Source: Bolinopsis microptera
Taxonomy: Eukaryota > Ctenophora > Tentaculata > Lobata > Bolinopsidae
Length of the DNA stretch: 64,000 bases
Direction: 5' to 3'
Assembly: GCF_026151205.1 (NCBI RefSeq)
Contig: NC_087082.1
Span: 653,501 to 717,500, forward strand
The notes beneath the pieces were generated by a model, which was given only the letters and a program-made list of their open reading frames with translations, searched no databases and was not told where the DNA came from. Both the position numbers and the translations under genes were made by a program. Every line of letters begins with the position of its first letter. Positions within the stretch are counted from its first letter, which is position 1. This document shows, piece by piece, positions 24,701 through 34,162 of this stretch.

Positions 24701-27700
24701 CTCCAAGGTTAGAACAGCTCCTGGGGGCAGATTAATTAATTAGTGCTGGAAGAAAGACAAGTTTCAGAGATAAGGCATTCGGCCATGTCAGGAGTACGTG
24801 TAAAGAGAGATAATCAGTAATCATGCTAATAGTGGGCGGGTTAAGAGAGTTAATTAGGTCTTTAGGTTACTTTGTAAAGACTTAAATAAGGATAATGTTA
24901 ATTACTGCGGTCTTTAGGTTACTTTGTAAAGACTTAAATAAGGGTAACGTTAATTACTGCGGTCTTTAGGTTACTTTGTAAAGACTTAAATAAGGGTAAT
25001 GTTAATAACTGCGGTCTTTAGGTTACTTTGGAAAGACTTAAATAAGGGTAATGTTAATTACTGCGGTCTTTAGGGTACTTTGTAAAGACTTAAATAAGGG
25101 TAATGTTAATTACTGCGGTCTTTAGGTTACTTTGTAAAGACTTAAATAACGGTAATGTTAATAACTGCGGTCTTTAGGTTACTTTGCAAAGACTTAAATA
25201 AGGGTAATGTTAATTACTAATTCTTTAAGTTACTTTGTAAAGACTTAAATAAGGGTAATGTTAATAACTGCGGTCGTTAGGTTACTTTGTAAAGACTTAA
25301 ATAAGGGTAATGTTCTAATGATCGTATAACCCTTTGATTAAGTAGTTCTCATACAAGGTTTATATAATTTTCATGATTTGCACACTGTATCTCGACATAC
25401 ACTGTATATCGTCACGCATGTTATATTGTCCTGTAGTAGAATGACTTACAGGCATTTTCTGCTCGATACGCTAGGGACTCCAGATATTCCGTATTTTTGA
25501 CGGTATAATTCAAAGTGGTCCTGAGATAATTAGATTGAGTTTACGCGGTTCAAATTCAATTTTCGGTCCAACAATAGGCCAAAACAACATGTTTTTTATT
25601 TTTGAGCAAGTTAATTTCGTTGGCATATCAGCAAAATTTTCACTGAAGTGTATTAGAACTAGCCTCACAAGATAGTATCAATATTGTGCTAATATTTCAG
25701 GACTTCCCCTGTCAGAAATCCAATCGAATGGCGATATAAGGTTGTCGATATACAGTGTGATTACCAAGTTGCTTAGTTGCATGTATGAGCTTATAATGTT
25801 TGCACTTTACAGTAGCGAACGGAGACATAAAGCATTTGTTTTGACACGTGCACACTGCACAGCTACCAACCAATCAGCTTGGAGTTAGATATGGACAAAA
25901 CCTCTGGACACAACACAATTAACAAATGTTCGTTCGGAGAACCTATTAAATTACTACCATAATATGTTATTGATTTTAGATTATGCTAGATTATAAAATA
26001 CACATGCATATCGGTTTTCATAAAGACCAGCAATCTCATCAACATCCTTTCCTATAATAATCCCAGCTATAATGAGAGGGTGATTCCACAGACAAGCAAA
26101 GAAATCGTTTATAATCAAAATAATATCTGTAATATAACTCGGAAAATCAATCGAGCACAAGATATGTCAGGTAATATGCACATAATATGTCACATGTCAC
26201 GTGCAGCGAGCTGTTAACTTACGGATCCTGCCCCAATGATCCCTGCCCTCCATGTACCCACTAAGCGAAGGGTAGAGTCTGGGAGGGTGGGCAGAGTGGC
26301 GAGGAGGAGCTGGTTCAGACTGCTGCCGAGTAAAAGAGTGGGAGATTTCGGCTCCCTGTTGTGGTGCACTCCCCTCCGGCATCTCCTCACATTCCTCACA
26401 CTCTGCTATCACTTCAGCCTGTTCTATTGGACACACGGGTAAAGCTAAGTCGGACACTAATATATATACTATACGTACTATAACACTGTGTATAACACGG
26501 TGGCCAAATGTGCCCATCTTGGCCACCATGCACTAGCTAAGCAAGCGTACCTCGGAGAAATGCAAGAGAAACATGGTTGCTGTGATGATAGCACGTAAAA
26601 ACCATGTTTCTCCGACACAACCCCGCAGTTCAGCGCTCACTTCATGGCAAGTTCAGCGCTCACTTCATGGCAATAATATTTGCTACTTTTCGTGATCAAC
26701 ATTTCATCTCACAACGTTTGACCCTCAGTATTCACCCTAACCCTAACCCTAACCGCAACCCTAAGCCTAACACAAATACCCAGACAGACCCAAAATTTGA
26801 ATGGAGATGGGGTAAAACGTCGAATGATGAAATGTTCGTTCCAATCCAGACAAACCACTCGCTATATAACTCACACAAACTCACACAAACTCAAACAAAC
26901 TCACACAAACTCACACAAACTCACACAAACTCACACAAACTCACACAAACTCACACAAACTCACACAAACTCACACAAACTCACACATACTGATCACACA
27001 AACTCACACAAACTCACACAAACTCACACAAACTCAAACAAACTCACACAAACTCACACAAACTCACACAAACTCACACAAACTCACACAAACTCACACA
27101 AACTCACACAAACTCACACAAACTCACACATATTGATCACACAAACTCACACACGCACCCTGTTCGGACTTCTGTCGAGTGTAGAGGTCCCTGTCTTGGT
27201 GTAGTCGACGCTCCGTCCTCCAACCGCTCACTAGGTTATCTTGAGAAACAGGAGGTGAAGTTTGGTGGAGTTATATAACCGCTCACTAGGTTATCTTGAG
27301 AAACAGGAGGTGAAGTTTGGTGGAGTTATATAACCGCTCACTAGGTTATCTTGAGAAACAGGAGGTGAAGTTTGGTGGATCACGGTGACTAATGTGTCGT
27401 GCTATTATAGCTGCACTATCTTATTCTATTTGTATTATCTGCACTATCATATTCTATTTGTATTAACTGCACTATCTTATTCTATTTGTATTATCTGCAC
27501 TATCTTATTCTATTTGTATTATCTGCACTATCTATTCTATTTGTATTATCTGCACTATCTTATTCTATTTGTATTATCTGCACTATCATATTCTATTTGT
27601 ATTATCTGCACTATCTTATTCTATTTGTATTATCTGCACTATCTTATTCTATTTGTATTATCTGCACTATAAATTATTAAATTATTATTATTATTTGTAT

Positions 27701-29714
27701 TAGCTGCACTATCTTATTCTATTTGTATTATCTGCACTATCTTATTCTATTTGTATTATCTGCACTATCATATTCTATTTGTATTATCTGCACTATCATA
27801 TTCTATTTGTATTATCTGCACTATCGTATTCTATTTGTATTATCTGCACTATCATATTCTATTTGTATTATCTGCACTATCACATTCTATTTGTATTATC
27901 TGCACTATCATATTCTATTTGTATTATCTGCACTATAAATTATTAAATTATTATTATTATTTGTATTAGCTGCACTATCTTATTCTATTTGTATTATCTG
28001 CACTATCTTATTCTATTTGTATTATCTGCACTATCTTATTCTATTTGTATTATCTGCACTATCATATTCTATTTGTATTATCTGCACTATCATATTCTAT
28101 TTGTATTATCTGCACTATCATATTCTATTTGTATTATCTGCACTATAAATTATTAAATTATTATTATTATTTGTATTAGCTGCACTATCTTATTCTATTT
28201 GTATTATCTGCACTATCTTATTCTATTTGTATTATCTGCACTATCACATTCTATTTGTATTATCTGCACTATCATATTCTATTTGTATTATCTGCACTAT
28301 AAATTATTAAATTATTATTATTATTTGTATTAGCTGCATTATCTTATTCTATTTGTATTATCTGCACTATCTTATTCTATTTGTATTATCTGCACTATCA
28401 TATTCTATTTGTATTATCTGCACTATCATATTCTATTTGTATTATCTGCACTATCTATTCTATTTGTATTATCTGCACTATCTTATTCTATTTGTATTAT
28501 CTGCACTATCTTATTCTATTTGTATTATCTGCACTATTATATTCTATTTGTCTGTATTCTATTATGTAGCAGACCAATATGATGGTACGGTCATGTTGGT
28601 TATCTGCAGCCGTTAGTAGAAAAACAAAAAGGATTGCCATTGATGGCTCCAATGACCAATCTCAAAGTAAAGCCCCTTCAAATTTCAAATTATGTATTTA
28701 TTATATACTTTTCACCTAGCTATAAGTGGCTTCTCTGTGTAGCTCTCTGATAGCGTAAAATAACGGTTCTATCAATATTTAAGCGTACCGATCTAAGAAT
28801 TTCCAAGTCTACTGCTAAAAATAAAAGTAGCAAGCCAGATCTATCATCACTCTTGATGACTCTCACTCACCAAAAGGTGGCTCCACTGGTTTCATGAGTA
28901 GGAACTTTTCTGCCCAGTTGTCCATTGCGTAATCAGTTCCACATATTTTGATCGCCCTATACTCCTCAAACTTGGAACAGAAATTCTGAAAAAACTACGT
29001 TTCAAAGGTTGTATAATCAAGAGGCTTACATATGACATGAACACCCATTAAAAACAATAACTATTTCTGACGTTAGTTTTTGGTTCAGAAAATAAAAGCA
29101 AAAACCTCAATTTCTATCTCGAGCCCATTCTCTCTGAGCAGGTTGATATATTCGACTCTCATGATGGCCGCTTTATCTCCCTTTTCTCCCTTCTTCAACT
29201 CCTCTATATCATCCTGATCTATCTGTCGGGGGTTTGCGTCCACTGAAGGTTGAGGTGTTAGCTTCCCTTCTATATACACATACATTCCCTTCTATATACA
29301 CTTACTTGTGTAGTATGTGTATTAGTATTCTTAATACTATTAACAACTTTATAAAAACTTCAAGGAAACTGTATGTATTTAACTTATTGATTTTAAATCA
29401 AACCTAGTCCATTGGAAGAGTCCATGTATTTCTTTATGGGTTGGTAAACCAGCACAAAGTCTATCTTATGGTCCTCCGACCAAGGCTCGTAGTTAACTCT
29501 GTCCACTACGTCTTCCAACAACTGCAAAACTATTGTTCAGTCTCGTGTCATGTAGGGGTGGAGCATGTTGTGCAACACAAATACAAGAAATACAATTGTC
29601 CGGCCTAATTCGGATATTCATTGATTGGTTTACCTGTCTGGCATTTTTTCTGAATTGTCGTCTGAGTTTCTTCTTGGCATGACTCCAAGTTCTTTGAGCG
29701 TCTGCTATACTGCC
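11471..29714 (-). CDS. anoctamin (TMEM16) family membrane protein, copy 1, 23 exons
   Basis: Anoctamins are dimeric ten-helix membrane proteins acting as Ca2+-activated chloride channels or lipid scramblases. I joined 23 GT-AG exons (listed separately) whose phases all agree, giving 3,291 coding bases including the stop, about 1,096 residues against 900-1,000 usual for the family. Family landmarks in order: KIDFVLVY (dimerisation domain), ETAYPLHAGGYK, QPLNIVRNYFGSV, MCADC..C..C cysteine loop, LTNMENHRTQ, FVNYYSTLFYIAFFKG, CAPGGCMSE, YVNNIIQLGFLTMFVTAFPL, RRPIGFRSEGIGTW, ILVNAILIAFTFDWLP, and an acidic C-tail ending KR. Exon 5 has no family match and is probably a cassette. The N-terminus is incomplete or uncertain. 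Relative to ANO1, most Ca2+ ligand positions are substituted. Introns are loaded with tandem repeats that often start at the splice site. Confidence 0.93.
11849..12288 (-). other. part of anoctamin intron 22
   Basis: No gene seen. Contains a short ACGC/GCAC-rich microsatellite near 12067-12095. Confidence 0.5.
12289..12455 (-). CDS. anoctamin copy 1, exon 22
   Basis: Last transmembrane helix, ARMLFIFLFQNLVWAAVRVI, then TPKFVKER, like the family's 'iPd.p..v' ending. Donor GAA|GTAAGT. Phase 2-1. Confidence 0.92.
12731..12938 (-). CDS. anoctamin copy 1, exon 21
   Basis: Encodes GTWMNILEVLSRIAILVNA and the following helix with FTFDWLPLMIY. It then runs into an extracellular loop with NQTC, a potential N-glycosylation site. 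Phase 1-2. Confidence 0.96.
12974..13026. repeat. 8-bp minisatellite GGTTACTA in anoctamin intron 20
   Basis: About six copies of GTTACTAG, roughly 35 bases upstream (on the gene strand) of exon 21. The word CTATGGTTACTAGG resembles the 21-bp unit of the 15-kb array. Confidence 0.85.
13167..13236 (-). CDS. anoctamin copy 1, exon 20
   Basis: Encodes QDATRYVKRVRRPIGFRSEG. The Asp of QDA matches the retained Ca2+-ligand Asp of the family, and RRP is invariant. Phase 0-1. Confidence 0.95.
13451..13521 (-). CDS. anoctamin copy 1, exon 19
   Basis: Transmembrane segment FLTMFVTAFPLAPLICLF then NIWQ. The Gln occupies the position of a Ca2+-ligand Glu in ANO1. Phase 1-0. Confidence 0.95.
13666..13755 (-). 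CDS. anoctamin copy 1, exon 18
   Basis: Encodes EMYQEYVNNIIQLG. Of the two glutamates binding Ca2+ in ANO1 only the first aligns with Glu; the second is Asn. Phase 1-1. Confidence 0.95.
13978..14167 (-). CDS. anoctamin copy 1, exon 17
   Basis: Encodes VSIQMILIMSVKQLVPIL, the helix that carries two Ca2+ ligands (Asn, Glu) in ANO1; here those positions are hydrophobic or unaligned. Phase 0-1. Confidence 0.92.
14344..14416. repeat. 11-bp minisatellite at the donor of exon 16
   Basis: On the gene strand the unit is GTAATTAGTTA, about six copies. The first begins exactly at the GT of the exon 16 donor, and the array ends in GTGAGGTAAT, a second copy of the exon-donor junction. Copy 2 has no array here. 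Confidence 0.9.
14417..14501 (-). CDS. anoctamin copy 1, exon 16
   Basis: Contains GCAPGGCMSE, the conserved 'C.pgGCl.el' before the Ca2+-site helices. Phase 2-0. The donor GAG|GTAATT abuts an 11-bp array made of the same sequence. Confidence 0.94.
14510..14900. other. probable insertion in anoctamin intron 15
   Basis: The corresponding copy-2 intron lacks most of this sequence (about 14530-14870). It includes a perfect 45-base hairpin at 14626-14670 and the word CCTTCGCAA again near 14774. No coding capacity seen. Confidence 0.5.
15083..15231 (-). CDS. anoctamin copy 1, exon 15
   Basis: Encodes VYRIIANKLTNMENHRTQ and FVNYYSTLFYIAFFKG, two of the most diagnostic anoctamin motifs. Phase 0-2. 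Its 5' end and acceptor recur four more times in the array upstream. Confidence 0.96.
15232..16339. repeat. 21-bp minisatellite containing repeated exon 15 acceptors
   Basis: The unit, read on the plus strand, is GTAACTATGGTAACTAGTA plus GT. Interspersed copies of the exon 15 start plus acceptor (TTGTTCGCTATTATCCTGTA followed by CACCTGGTAAC) lie at about 15360, 15818, 15978 and 16307, in addition to the real one near 15200. Spacings are 160, 458, 160 and 329 bases, so a compound block was duplicated. Copy 2 has only three 21-bp units and a single acceptor. Confidence 0.97.
16429..16490. repeat. 31-bp tandem duplication across the exon 14 donor
   Basis: Two identical 31-base units, each with the last bases of exon 14 and the donor CATAC|GTGAGT. 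Copy 2 (46270 region) has one. Because 31 is not divisible by three, use of the distal donor would shift the frame. Confidence 0.95.
16466..16636 (-). CDS. anoctamin copy 1, exon 14
   Basis: Two hydrophobic segments around YNYSLSLSIQRAKDYNPF, matching mid-channel helices. Phase 0-0. The exon end and donor CATAC|GTGAGT are tandemly duplicated just downstream. Confidence 0.92.
16837..17456. repeat. 16-bp minisatellite at the exon 13 donor
   Basis: About 39 copies of ACTAACTAATATAGCT. On the gene strand the unit reads GCTATATTA|GTTAGTA, which is exon 13's last nine bases followed by its donor. No array exists at the same junction of copy 2. Confidence 0.95.
17457..17597 (-). CDS. anoctamin copy 1, exon 13
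   Basis: Cytosolic loop plus the start of a helix, ending VVAIL. The donor ATTA|GTTAGT and the last bases of the exon form the unit of the adjacent 16-bp array. Two codons shorter than copy 2. Confidence 0.9.
17707..17801. repeat. 21-bp minisatellite in intron 12
   Basis: Between four and five copies of the same 21-bp unit that forms the array in intron 14, here about 11 bases from the exon 12 donor. Confidence 0.92.
17813..17956 (-). CDS. anoctamin copy 1, exon 12
   Basis: Encodes NNGAVIVFSIIMMAWLAIF followed by FWKRQQSTIAHTW, the family's 'fWKRkq..la..W' motif. Phase 0-0. Confidence 0.95.
18074..18270 (-). CDS. anoctamin copy 1, exon 11
   Basis: Transmembrane helix FYNMSLVIPAIAGTAVFIYG, then the extracellular cysteine loop MCADCYIDGTC. 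Phase 1-0; the donor AGT|GTAATA was chosen because it alone keeps exon 12 in frame. Bases 18061-18150 are identical to copy 2. Confidence 0.92.
18271..18674 (-). other. anoctamin intron 10, unique part
   Basis: AT-rich intron sequence with no repeat or gene recognised. Confidence 0.5.
18675..18704. repeat. C30 homopolymer in intron 10
   Basis: Thirty C residues on the plus strand (G30 in the transcript), flanked on both sides by ATGTGACTCAC, the reverse complement of the exon 10 donor region. Confidence 0.9.
18720..18851 (-). CDS. anoctamin copy 1, exon 10
   Basis: Encodes QPLNIVRNYFGSVTAMYFAY, the canonical lead into the first transmembrane helix. Its donor, GTGAGTCACAT, is repeated once on the far side of a G30 tract. 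Phase 1-1. Confidence 0.95.
18960..19140 (-). CDS. anoctamin copy 1, exon 9
   Basis: Encodes GCFETAYPLHAGGYK, matching the conserved 'aa.PLHdG.y' preceding the first membrane helix. Its acceptor CTCCCAG|GTATTCAG is the seed of the 37-bp array immediately upstream. Phase 0-1. Confidence 0.93.
19141..22233. repeat. 37-bp minisatellite, 83 exact units plus a partial, at the exon 9 acceptor
   Basis: The plus-strand unit starts CTGGGAGAAACAGC and ends GACTGAATAC. On the gene strand each unit begins GTATTCAG (the start of exon 9) and ends TTTCTCCCAG (its acceptor). From 19141 to the last unit start at 22212 is 3,071 bases, exactly 83 x 37. Recurrent variants (ACCACAAGG, GAGATACAG) are arranged in longer blocks. 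Confidence 0.98.
22246..22585. repeat. 34-bp minisatellite, 10 exact copies
   Basis: The unit starts AAGGAGACTGAATCAGTCCC. It shares AAGGAGACTGAAT with the adjacent 37-bp unit, so one array probably seeded the other. Exactly 340 bases long. Confidence 0.97.
22731..22824 (-). CDS. anoctamin copy 1, exon 8
   Basis: 31 codons, ARAIRAPFNYSKKTKF onward, phase 2-0, with acceptor TTTTTTACAG. It is the only frame-compatible bridge found between exons 7 and 9. Confidence 0.75.
22940..24060. other. unclassified insertion-like stretch in anoctamin intron 7
   Basis: More GC-rich than its surroundings (for example around CGAGCAACCGGTGGAGG and CGACCAATCACGG) with a 135-codon open frame at 23311-23718 that matches nothing I recognise. 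It could be a retroelement fragment or other insertion; I found no terminal repeats. Confidence 0.3.
24132..24316 (-). CDS. anoctamin copy 1, exon 7
   Basis: Contains TTKIENAIFSILHRSD, resembling the family's 'R..IvyeiL.rt' helix. Phase 0-2. Confidence 0.82.
24485..24720 (-). CDS. anoctamin copy 1, exon 6
   Basis: Cytosolic N-domain segment with YELPPPEHDDID; the frame is open for 78 codons. Acceptor CTGCCCCCAG. Phase 1-0. Confidence 0.75.
24857..25315. repeat. 52-bp minisatellite, about 9 copies, in intron 5
   Basis: The unit starts GGTCTTTAGGTTACTTTG and ends TTAATTACTGC. It lies about 135 bases from the exon 6 acceptor and does not include a junction. Confidence 0.95.
25316..26222 (-). 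other. anoctamin intron 5, unique part
   Basis: No gene or repeat recognised. Confidence 0.5.
26223..26423 (-). CDS. anoctamin copy 1, exon 5, probable cassette exon
   Basis: 67 residues rich in Glu, Pro, Ser and His, with a CEECEE run, unlike any conserved anoctamin segment. Both ends are phase 1, so inclusion or skipping keeps the frame (exon 4 can join exon 6 directly). Splice sites are CCAATAG and GTAAGTT. It would lengthen the cytosolic N-terminal domain. Confidence 0.6.
26625..26670. repeat. two-copy tandem duplication
   Basis: GTTCAGCGCTCACTTCATGG occurs twice head to tail in intron 4. Confidence 0.8.
26733..26770. repeat. short telomere-like (CCCTAA)n in intron 4
   Basis: About five degenerate CCCTAA units immediately before the 10-bp array. 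Confidence 0.75.
26873..27158. repeat. 10-bp minisatellite ACACAAACTC
   Basis: About 27 copies, interrupted twice by a TGATCAC variant. Confidence 0.95.
27222..27378. repeat. 55-bp tandem repeat, nearly three copies
   Basis: The word GCTCACTAGGTTATCTTGAG recurs at 27226, 27281 and 27336. Confidence 0.93.
27412..28545. repeat. 28-bp minisatellite with higher-order structure in intron 4
   Basis: The unit contains TCTATTTGTATTATCTGCAC. Blocks are separated by four copies of an AATTATTAAATTATTATTAT spacer near 27670, 27936, 28145 and 28302. Block and spacer together form a longer repeat. Confidence 0.96.
28871..28985 (-). CDS. anoctamin copy 1, exon 4
   Basis: Encodes DNWAEKFLLMKPVEPPF, equivalent to the family motif in which the dimerisation domain leads to 'AE..k...P'. 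Phase 0-1, strong donor GTGAGTGAG. Confidence 0.9.
29106..29242 (-). CDS. anoctamin copy 1, exon 3
   Basis: Charged helix ending INLLRENGLEIEIE, matching the family's segment before the cytosolic helices. Phase 1-0. Confidence 0.9.
29404..29521 (-). CDS. anoctamin copy 1, exon 2
   Basis: Encodes HKIDFVLVYQPIKKY, the signature start of the anoctamin dimerisation domain. Ends in phase 1. Confidence 0.88.
29634..29714 (-). CDS. anoctamin copy 1, exon 1 (first supported)
   Basis: 27 codons, phase 0-0, basic (KKKLRRQFRKN), with acceptor GTTAGTCAG and donor CAG|GTAAAC. The frame stays open upstream to about 29906, so the true first exon could begin inside this stretch, for instance at an ATG near 29790, or lie further 5'. 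This is the weakest exon of the model. Confidence 0.55.
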
Positions 29715-29880
29715 CTGACTAACAGTGTCAAATGTTCCGGTTCGTGTCATCCAACTACAGACCACTATCTTACAATTGGGAGTAGTCATGGAAACATGAA
29801 AACGATGTACCTGATCGAGGCGACCCGCTTGTGACTCGACTAGTTTCGGCTTTTTACGGCCATCCACAAGCTCACAAAGT

Positions 29881-29973
29881 AGTATCACCTCAATAAATTT
29901 ATTCAATTGTAGTTGTGAATAGTTTTAAATAATTTTCACAACTACAATTAAATACATTTATTGAGGTAATACT
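29881..29973. repeat. 93-base imperfect inverted repeat (hairpin)
   Basis: Arms of about 39 bases with roughly three mismatches around a loop of about 15 bases. It could be a tiny inverted-repeat transposon or a precursor-like hairpin, and it lies immediately 5' of the anoctamin open frame. Confidence 0.75.
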
Positions 29974-30766
29974 ACAAATACAACGAACATGACGACATTT
30001 CAATGTATATAAGGCTCAATTTCTTTGCGTTTATAATTTAGCTGGACAGCAATTATAACTATAATGACTAGAACTGTGGATATTTATAACAAGTACAATG
30101 TACATATACATGCGATAATTATATATACATTTAACAACGTCCAACGCAGAAAGCGAGTAAATGATAATCCAACAACGATTATTGGGGATAAACTCGAGAA
30201 TTTGATCAGTTATCTGATGTACAGTGAGTTGTAACACAAAACCAGATTATACACGGCAAGAAGCTCATAATTCTTAGCATAATTATAGCGAAATTGATGG
30301 AAGGTCTTTATGCATACCTCTAACAGAGTGAAGACTAGAAAGGAATGGGCCGGTGTAGGAAGTGTACATAATACTAAGCTAAACCTTAGAGTGAACTCAT
30401 ACTCCTTAACCCCCAGTATTTACTTATATGACTAGACGAGAGGAATTCAAAATATTTTTCACAAACACCTCGATATAATATGACGTAGCTACTGACTAAT
30501 GATTATCATAGTAAATCTGATACTTGATATCAATCGTTGGCATGTCAAACATTTAATGTTTATGTATCGCAAGTGTAGACTCTCTGTATATCTGAGTGCA
30601 CCCTATACTGTTGATTATTACTAAAACTATATTGTGAGAAAACCAACAGCATTCCGAAGATAAACCGACTAGAAAAAACTGAGTTTGAGTAGGCGCTTAT
30701 AGGATAGGGGGGTCGGGGAAGCAGCTTGTTCAGCAAAGTAACACACATGCAGCTGAACACTGCACA
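29974..30766. other. 5' flank of anoctamin copy 1
   Basis: No confident exon. A minus-strand stretch near 30318-30370 begins ATG and ends in a GTATGC donor-like site, but it cannot splice in frame to exon 1 or exon 2. Confidence 0.4.
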
Positions 30767-31086
30767 GAAACACACACCTTGTAACACAAAGTAACACACA
30801 CCTTGTAACACAAAGTAACACACACCTTGTAACACAAAGTAACACACACCTTGTAACACAAAGTAACACACACCTTGTAACACAAAGTAACACACACCTT
30901 GTAACACAAAGTAACACACACCTTGTAACACAAAGTAACACACACCTTGTAACACAAAGTAACACACACCTTGTAACACAAAGTAACACACACCTTGTAA
31001 CACAAAGTAACACACACCTTGTAACACAAAGTAACACACACCTTGTAACACAAAGTAACACACACCTTGTAACACAAAGTAACACA
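30767..31086. repeat. 24-bp minisatellite, about 13 copies
   Basis: The unit starts CACACACCTTGTAACAC and ends AAAGTAA. The period is divisible by three, so it gives spurious cysteine-rich open frames on the minus strand. Confidence 0.97.
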
Positions 31087-31175
31087 TTTTACATCTTGTG
31101 CAGTCTCCCTCACAAACTAAAAGTGAGCATTCTACAAATATCTAGGTTTACTACCATTATACAATATACATGAAT

Positions 31176-31590
31176 AGATGCAATGGTAAGCAGAGTTTAG
31201 AAACTGACGGCTTGCAATGGTAAGCAGAGTTAAGAAACTGACGGCTTGCAATGGTAAGCAGAGTTAAGAAACTGACGGCTTGCAATGGTAAGCATAGTTA
31301 AGAAACTGACAGCTTGCAATGGTAAGCAGAGTTAAGAAACTGACGGCTTGCAATGGTAAGCATAGTTAAGAAACTGACAGCTTGCAATGGTAAGCAGAGT
31401 TAAGAAACTGACGGCTTGCAATGGTAAGCAGAGTTAAGAAACTGACGGCTTGCAATGGTAAGCAGAGTTAAGAAACTGACAGCTTGCAATGGTAAGCAGA
31501 GTTAAGAAACTGACGGCTTGCAATGGTAAGCAGAGTTAAGAAACTGACGGCTTGCAATGGTAAGCAGAGTTAAGAAACTGACGGCTTGCA
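31176..31590. repeat. 34-bp minisatellite, about 12 copies
   Basis: The unit starts TTGCAATGGTAAGCAGAG and ends AACTGACGGC. Two alternating variants (AGCAT and GACAGC) recur. Confidence 0.97.
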
Positions 31591-31767
31591 AAACATCGCC
31601 AGAAAAAATTTGGATGCGGTGGATAAAAATAGGTGCCATATAACAATAACACACTCTCGAACAAGCTATAAAAGATAAACACAAAGAATTTCATATTATA
31701 GAACTACACTGCGATGACAAATTACACGCTCTCACACCCGACCAATCACCATTTACAGTTAGGAATG

Positions 31768-31809
31768 TGTACATTGTACATTGTACATTGTACATTGTAC
31801 AATGTACAT
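31768..31809. repeat. short GTACATT repeat with inverted end
   Basis: About five GTACATT units ending in AATGTACA, so the end can fold back. Confidence 0.8.
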
Positions 31810-32196
31810 GGGTATCGTACAGATGTGTGAAGGAAACCTTACACAAACAACAGAATAGCTTCTCCCTGCTACAGAATACAAGCGTGTGTAAAACACCCAG
31901 CTGGGAAATGGCAGTGTTTTCAACAAGCATAGAGTTATGCATTATGAGGGGGCTGCTGCAGTGTATCATAACGCTTCTGAGCGGGAATATTCAATTAGGT
32001 GCACAAATGTGTTCACAGGAGAATTTGGAAGGCAAAAAGACTATATATAATAGGATTAGTATCTTAGTATATAATATATACTTATATAGGCGACAAAATA
32101 TAAGTAATAACTGTTTGCCGGACTGTCATCTGGACAGTGAACATATTAACACGGACAGTGTATCAAACAGTGCAGTTCAGCAATTACGAGAGAGAC

Positions 32197-34162
32197 GTTG
32201 AATTAAAACTATGAAACTATAACACGTTGAATTAAAACTATGAAACTATAACACGTTGAATTAAAACTATGAGACTATAGCACGTTGAATTAAAACAATA
32301 AAACTATAACACGTTGAATTAAAACTATGAAACTTTTACACGTTGAATTAAAACTATGAAACTATAACACGTTGAATTAAAACTATGAAACTATAATACG
32401 TTGAATTAAAACTATGAAACTATAACACGTTGAATTAAAACTATGAAACTATAACACGTTGAATTAAAACTATGAAACTATAACACGTTGAATTAAAACT
32501 ATGAAACTATAACACGTTGAATTAAAACTATGAAACTATAACACGTTGAATTAAAACTATGAGACTATAGCACGTTGAATTAAAACAATAAAACTATAAC
32601 ACGTTGAATTAAAACTATGAAACTTTTACACGTTGAATTAAAACTATGAAACTATAACACGTTGAATTAAAACTATGAAACTATAATACGTTGAATTAAA
32701 ACTATGAAACTATAACACGTTGAATTAAAACTATGAAACTATAACACGTTGAATTAAAACTATGAAACTATAACACGTTGAATTAAAACTATGAAACTAT
32801 AACACGTTGAATTAAAACTATGAAACTATAACACGTTGAATTAAAACTATGAAACTATAACACGTTGAATTAAAACTATGAAACTATAACACGTTGAATT
32901 AAAACTATAAAACTATAACATGTTGAATTAAAACTATGAAACTTTTACACGTTGAATTAAAACTATGAAACTATAACACGTTGAATTAAAACTATGAAAC
33001 TATAATACGTTGAATTAAAACTATGAAACTATAACACGTTGAATTAAAACTATGAAACTATAACACGTTGAATTAAAACTATGAAACTATAACACGTTGA
33101 ATTAAAACTATGAAACTATAACACGTTGAATTAAAACTATGAAACTATAACACGTTGAATTAAAACTATGAAACTATAACACGTTGAATTAAAACTATAA
33201 AACTATAACATGTTGAATTAAAACTATGAAACTTTTACACGTTGAATTAAAACTATGAAACTATAACACGTTGAATTAAAACTATGAAACTATAACACGT
33301 TGAATTAAAACTATAAAACTATAACATGTTGAATTAAAACTATGAAACTTTTACACGTTGAATTAAAACTATGAAACTTTTACACGTTGAATTAAAACTA
33401 TGAAACTATAACACGTTGAATTAAAACTATGAAACTATAATACGTTGAATTAAAACTATGAAACTATAACACGTTGAATTAAAACTATGAATCTATAACA
33501 CGTTGAATTAAAACTATGAAACTATAACACGTTGAATTAAAACTATGAAACTATAACACGTTGAATTAAAACTATGAAACTATAACACGTTGAATTAAAA
33601 CTATGAAACTATAACACGTTGAATTAAAACTATGAAACTATAACACGTTGAATTAAAACTATAAAACTATAACATGTTGAATTAAAACTATGAAACTTTT
33701 ACACGTTGAATTAAAACTATGAAACTATAACACGTTGAATTAAAACTATGAAACTATAATACGTTGAATTAAAACTATGAAACTATAACACGTTGAATTA
33801 AAACTATGAAACTATAACACGTTGAATTAAAACTATGAAACTATAACACGTTGAATTAAAACTATGAAACTATAACACGTTCAATTAAAACTATGAAACG
33901 TTCAATTAAAACTATGAAACTAGAACACGTTGAATTAAAACTATGAAACTATAACACGTTGAATTAAAACTATGAAACTATAACACGTTGAATTAAAACT
34001 ATGAAACTATAACACGTTGAATTAAAACTATGAAACTATGAAACGTTGAATTAAAACTATGAAACTATAACACGTTGAATTAAAACTATGAAACTATAAC
34101 ACGTTGAATTAAAACTATGAAACTATGAAACGTTGAATTAAAACTATGAAACTATAACAAGT
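32197..34162. repeat. 29-bp minisatellite, about 67 copies
   Basis: The unit starts ACACGTTGAATTAAAAC. A set of variant units (GAGACTATAGC, then AACAATAAAAC, then AACTTTTAC) recurs after 290 bases, ten units. The same AACTTTTAC variant punctuates later blocks, showing block duplications. Short shifted units occur near 33890 and 34040-34130. Confidence 0.97.

Noticed and set aside
27385..28616. Tyr/Leu-rich hydrophobic repeat proteins, possible membrane proteins
   Set aside because: Frames of the 28-bp array; the hydrophobicity is a by-product of TAT/TTT-rich DNA.
30310..30380. Upstream first exon of anoctamin with its own ATG
   Set aside because: Its donor phase would introduce a stop when joined to exon 1 or exon 2.
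30560..31113. Cysteine-rich 127-175-residue proteins on the minus strand
   Set aside because: They are three-frame translations of the 24-bp repeat, whose period is a multiple of three.
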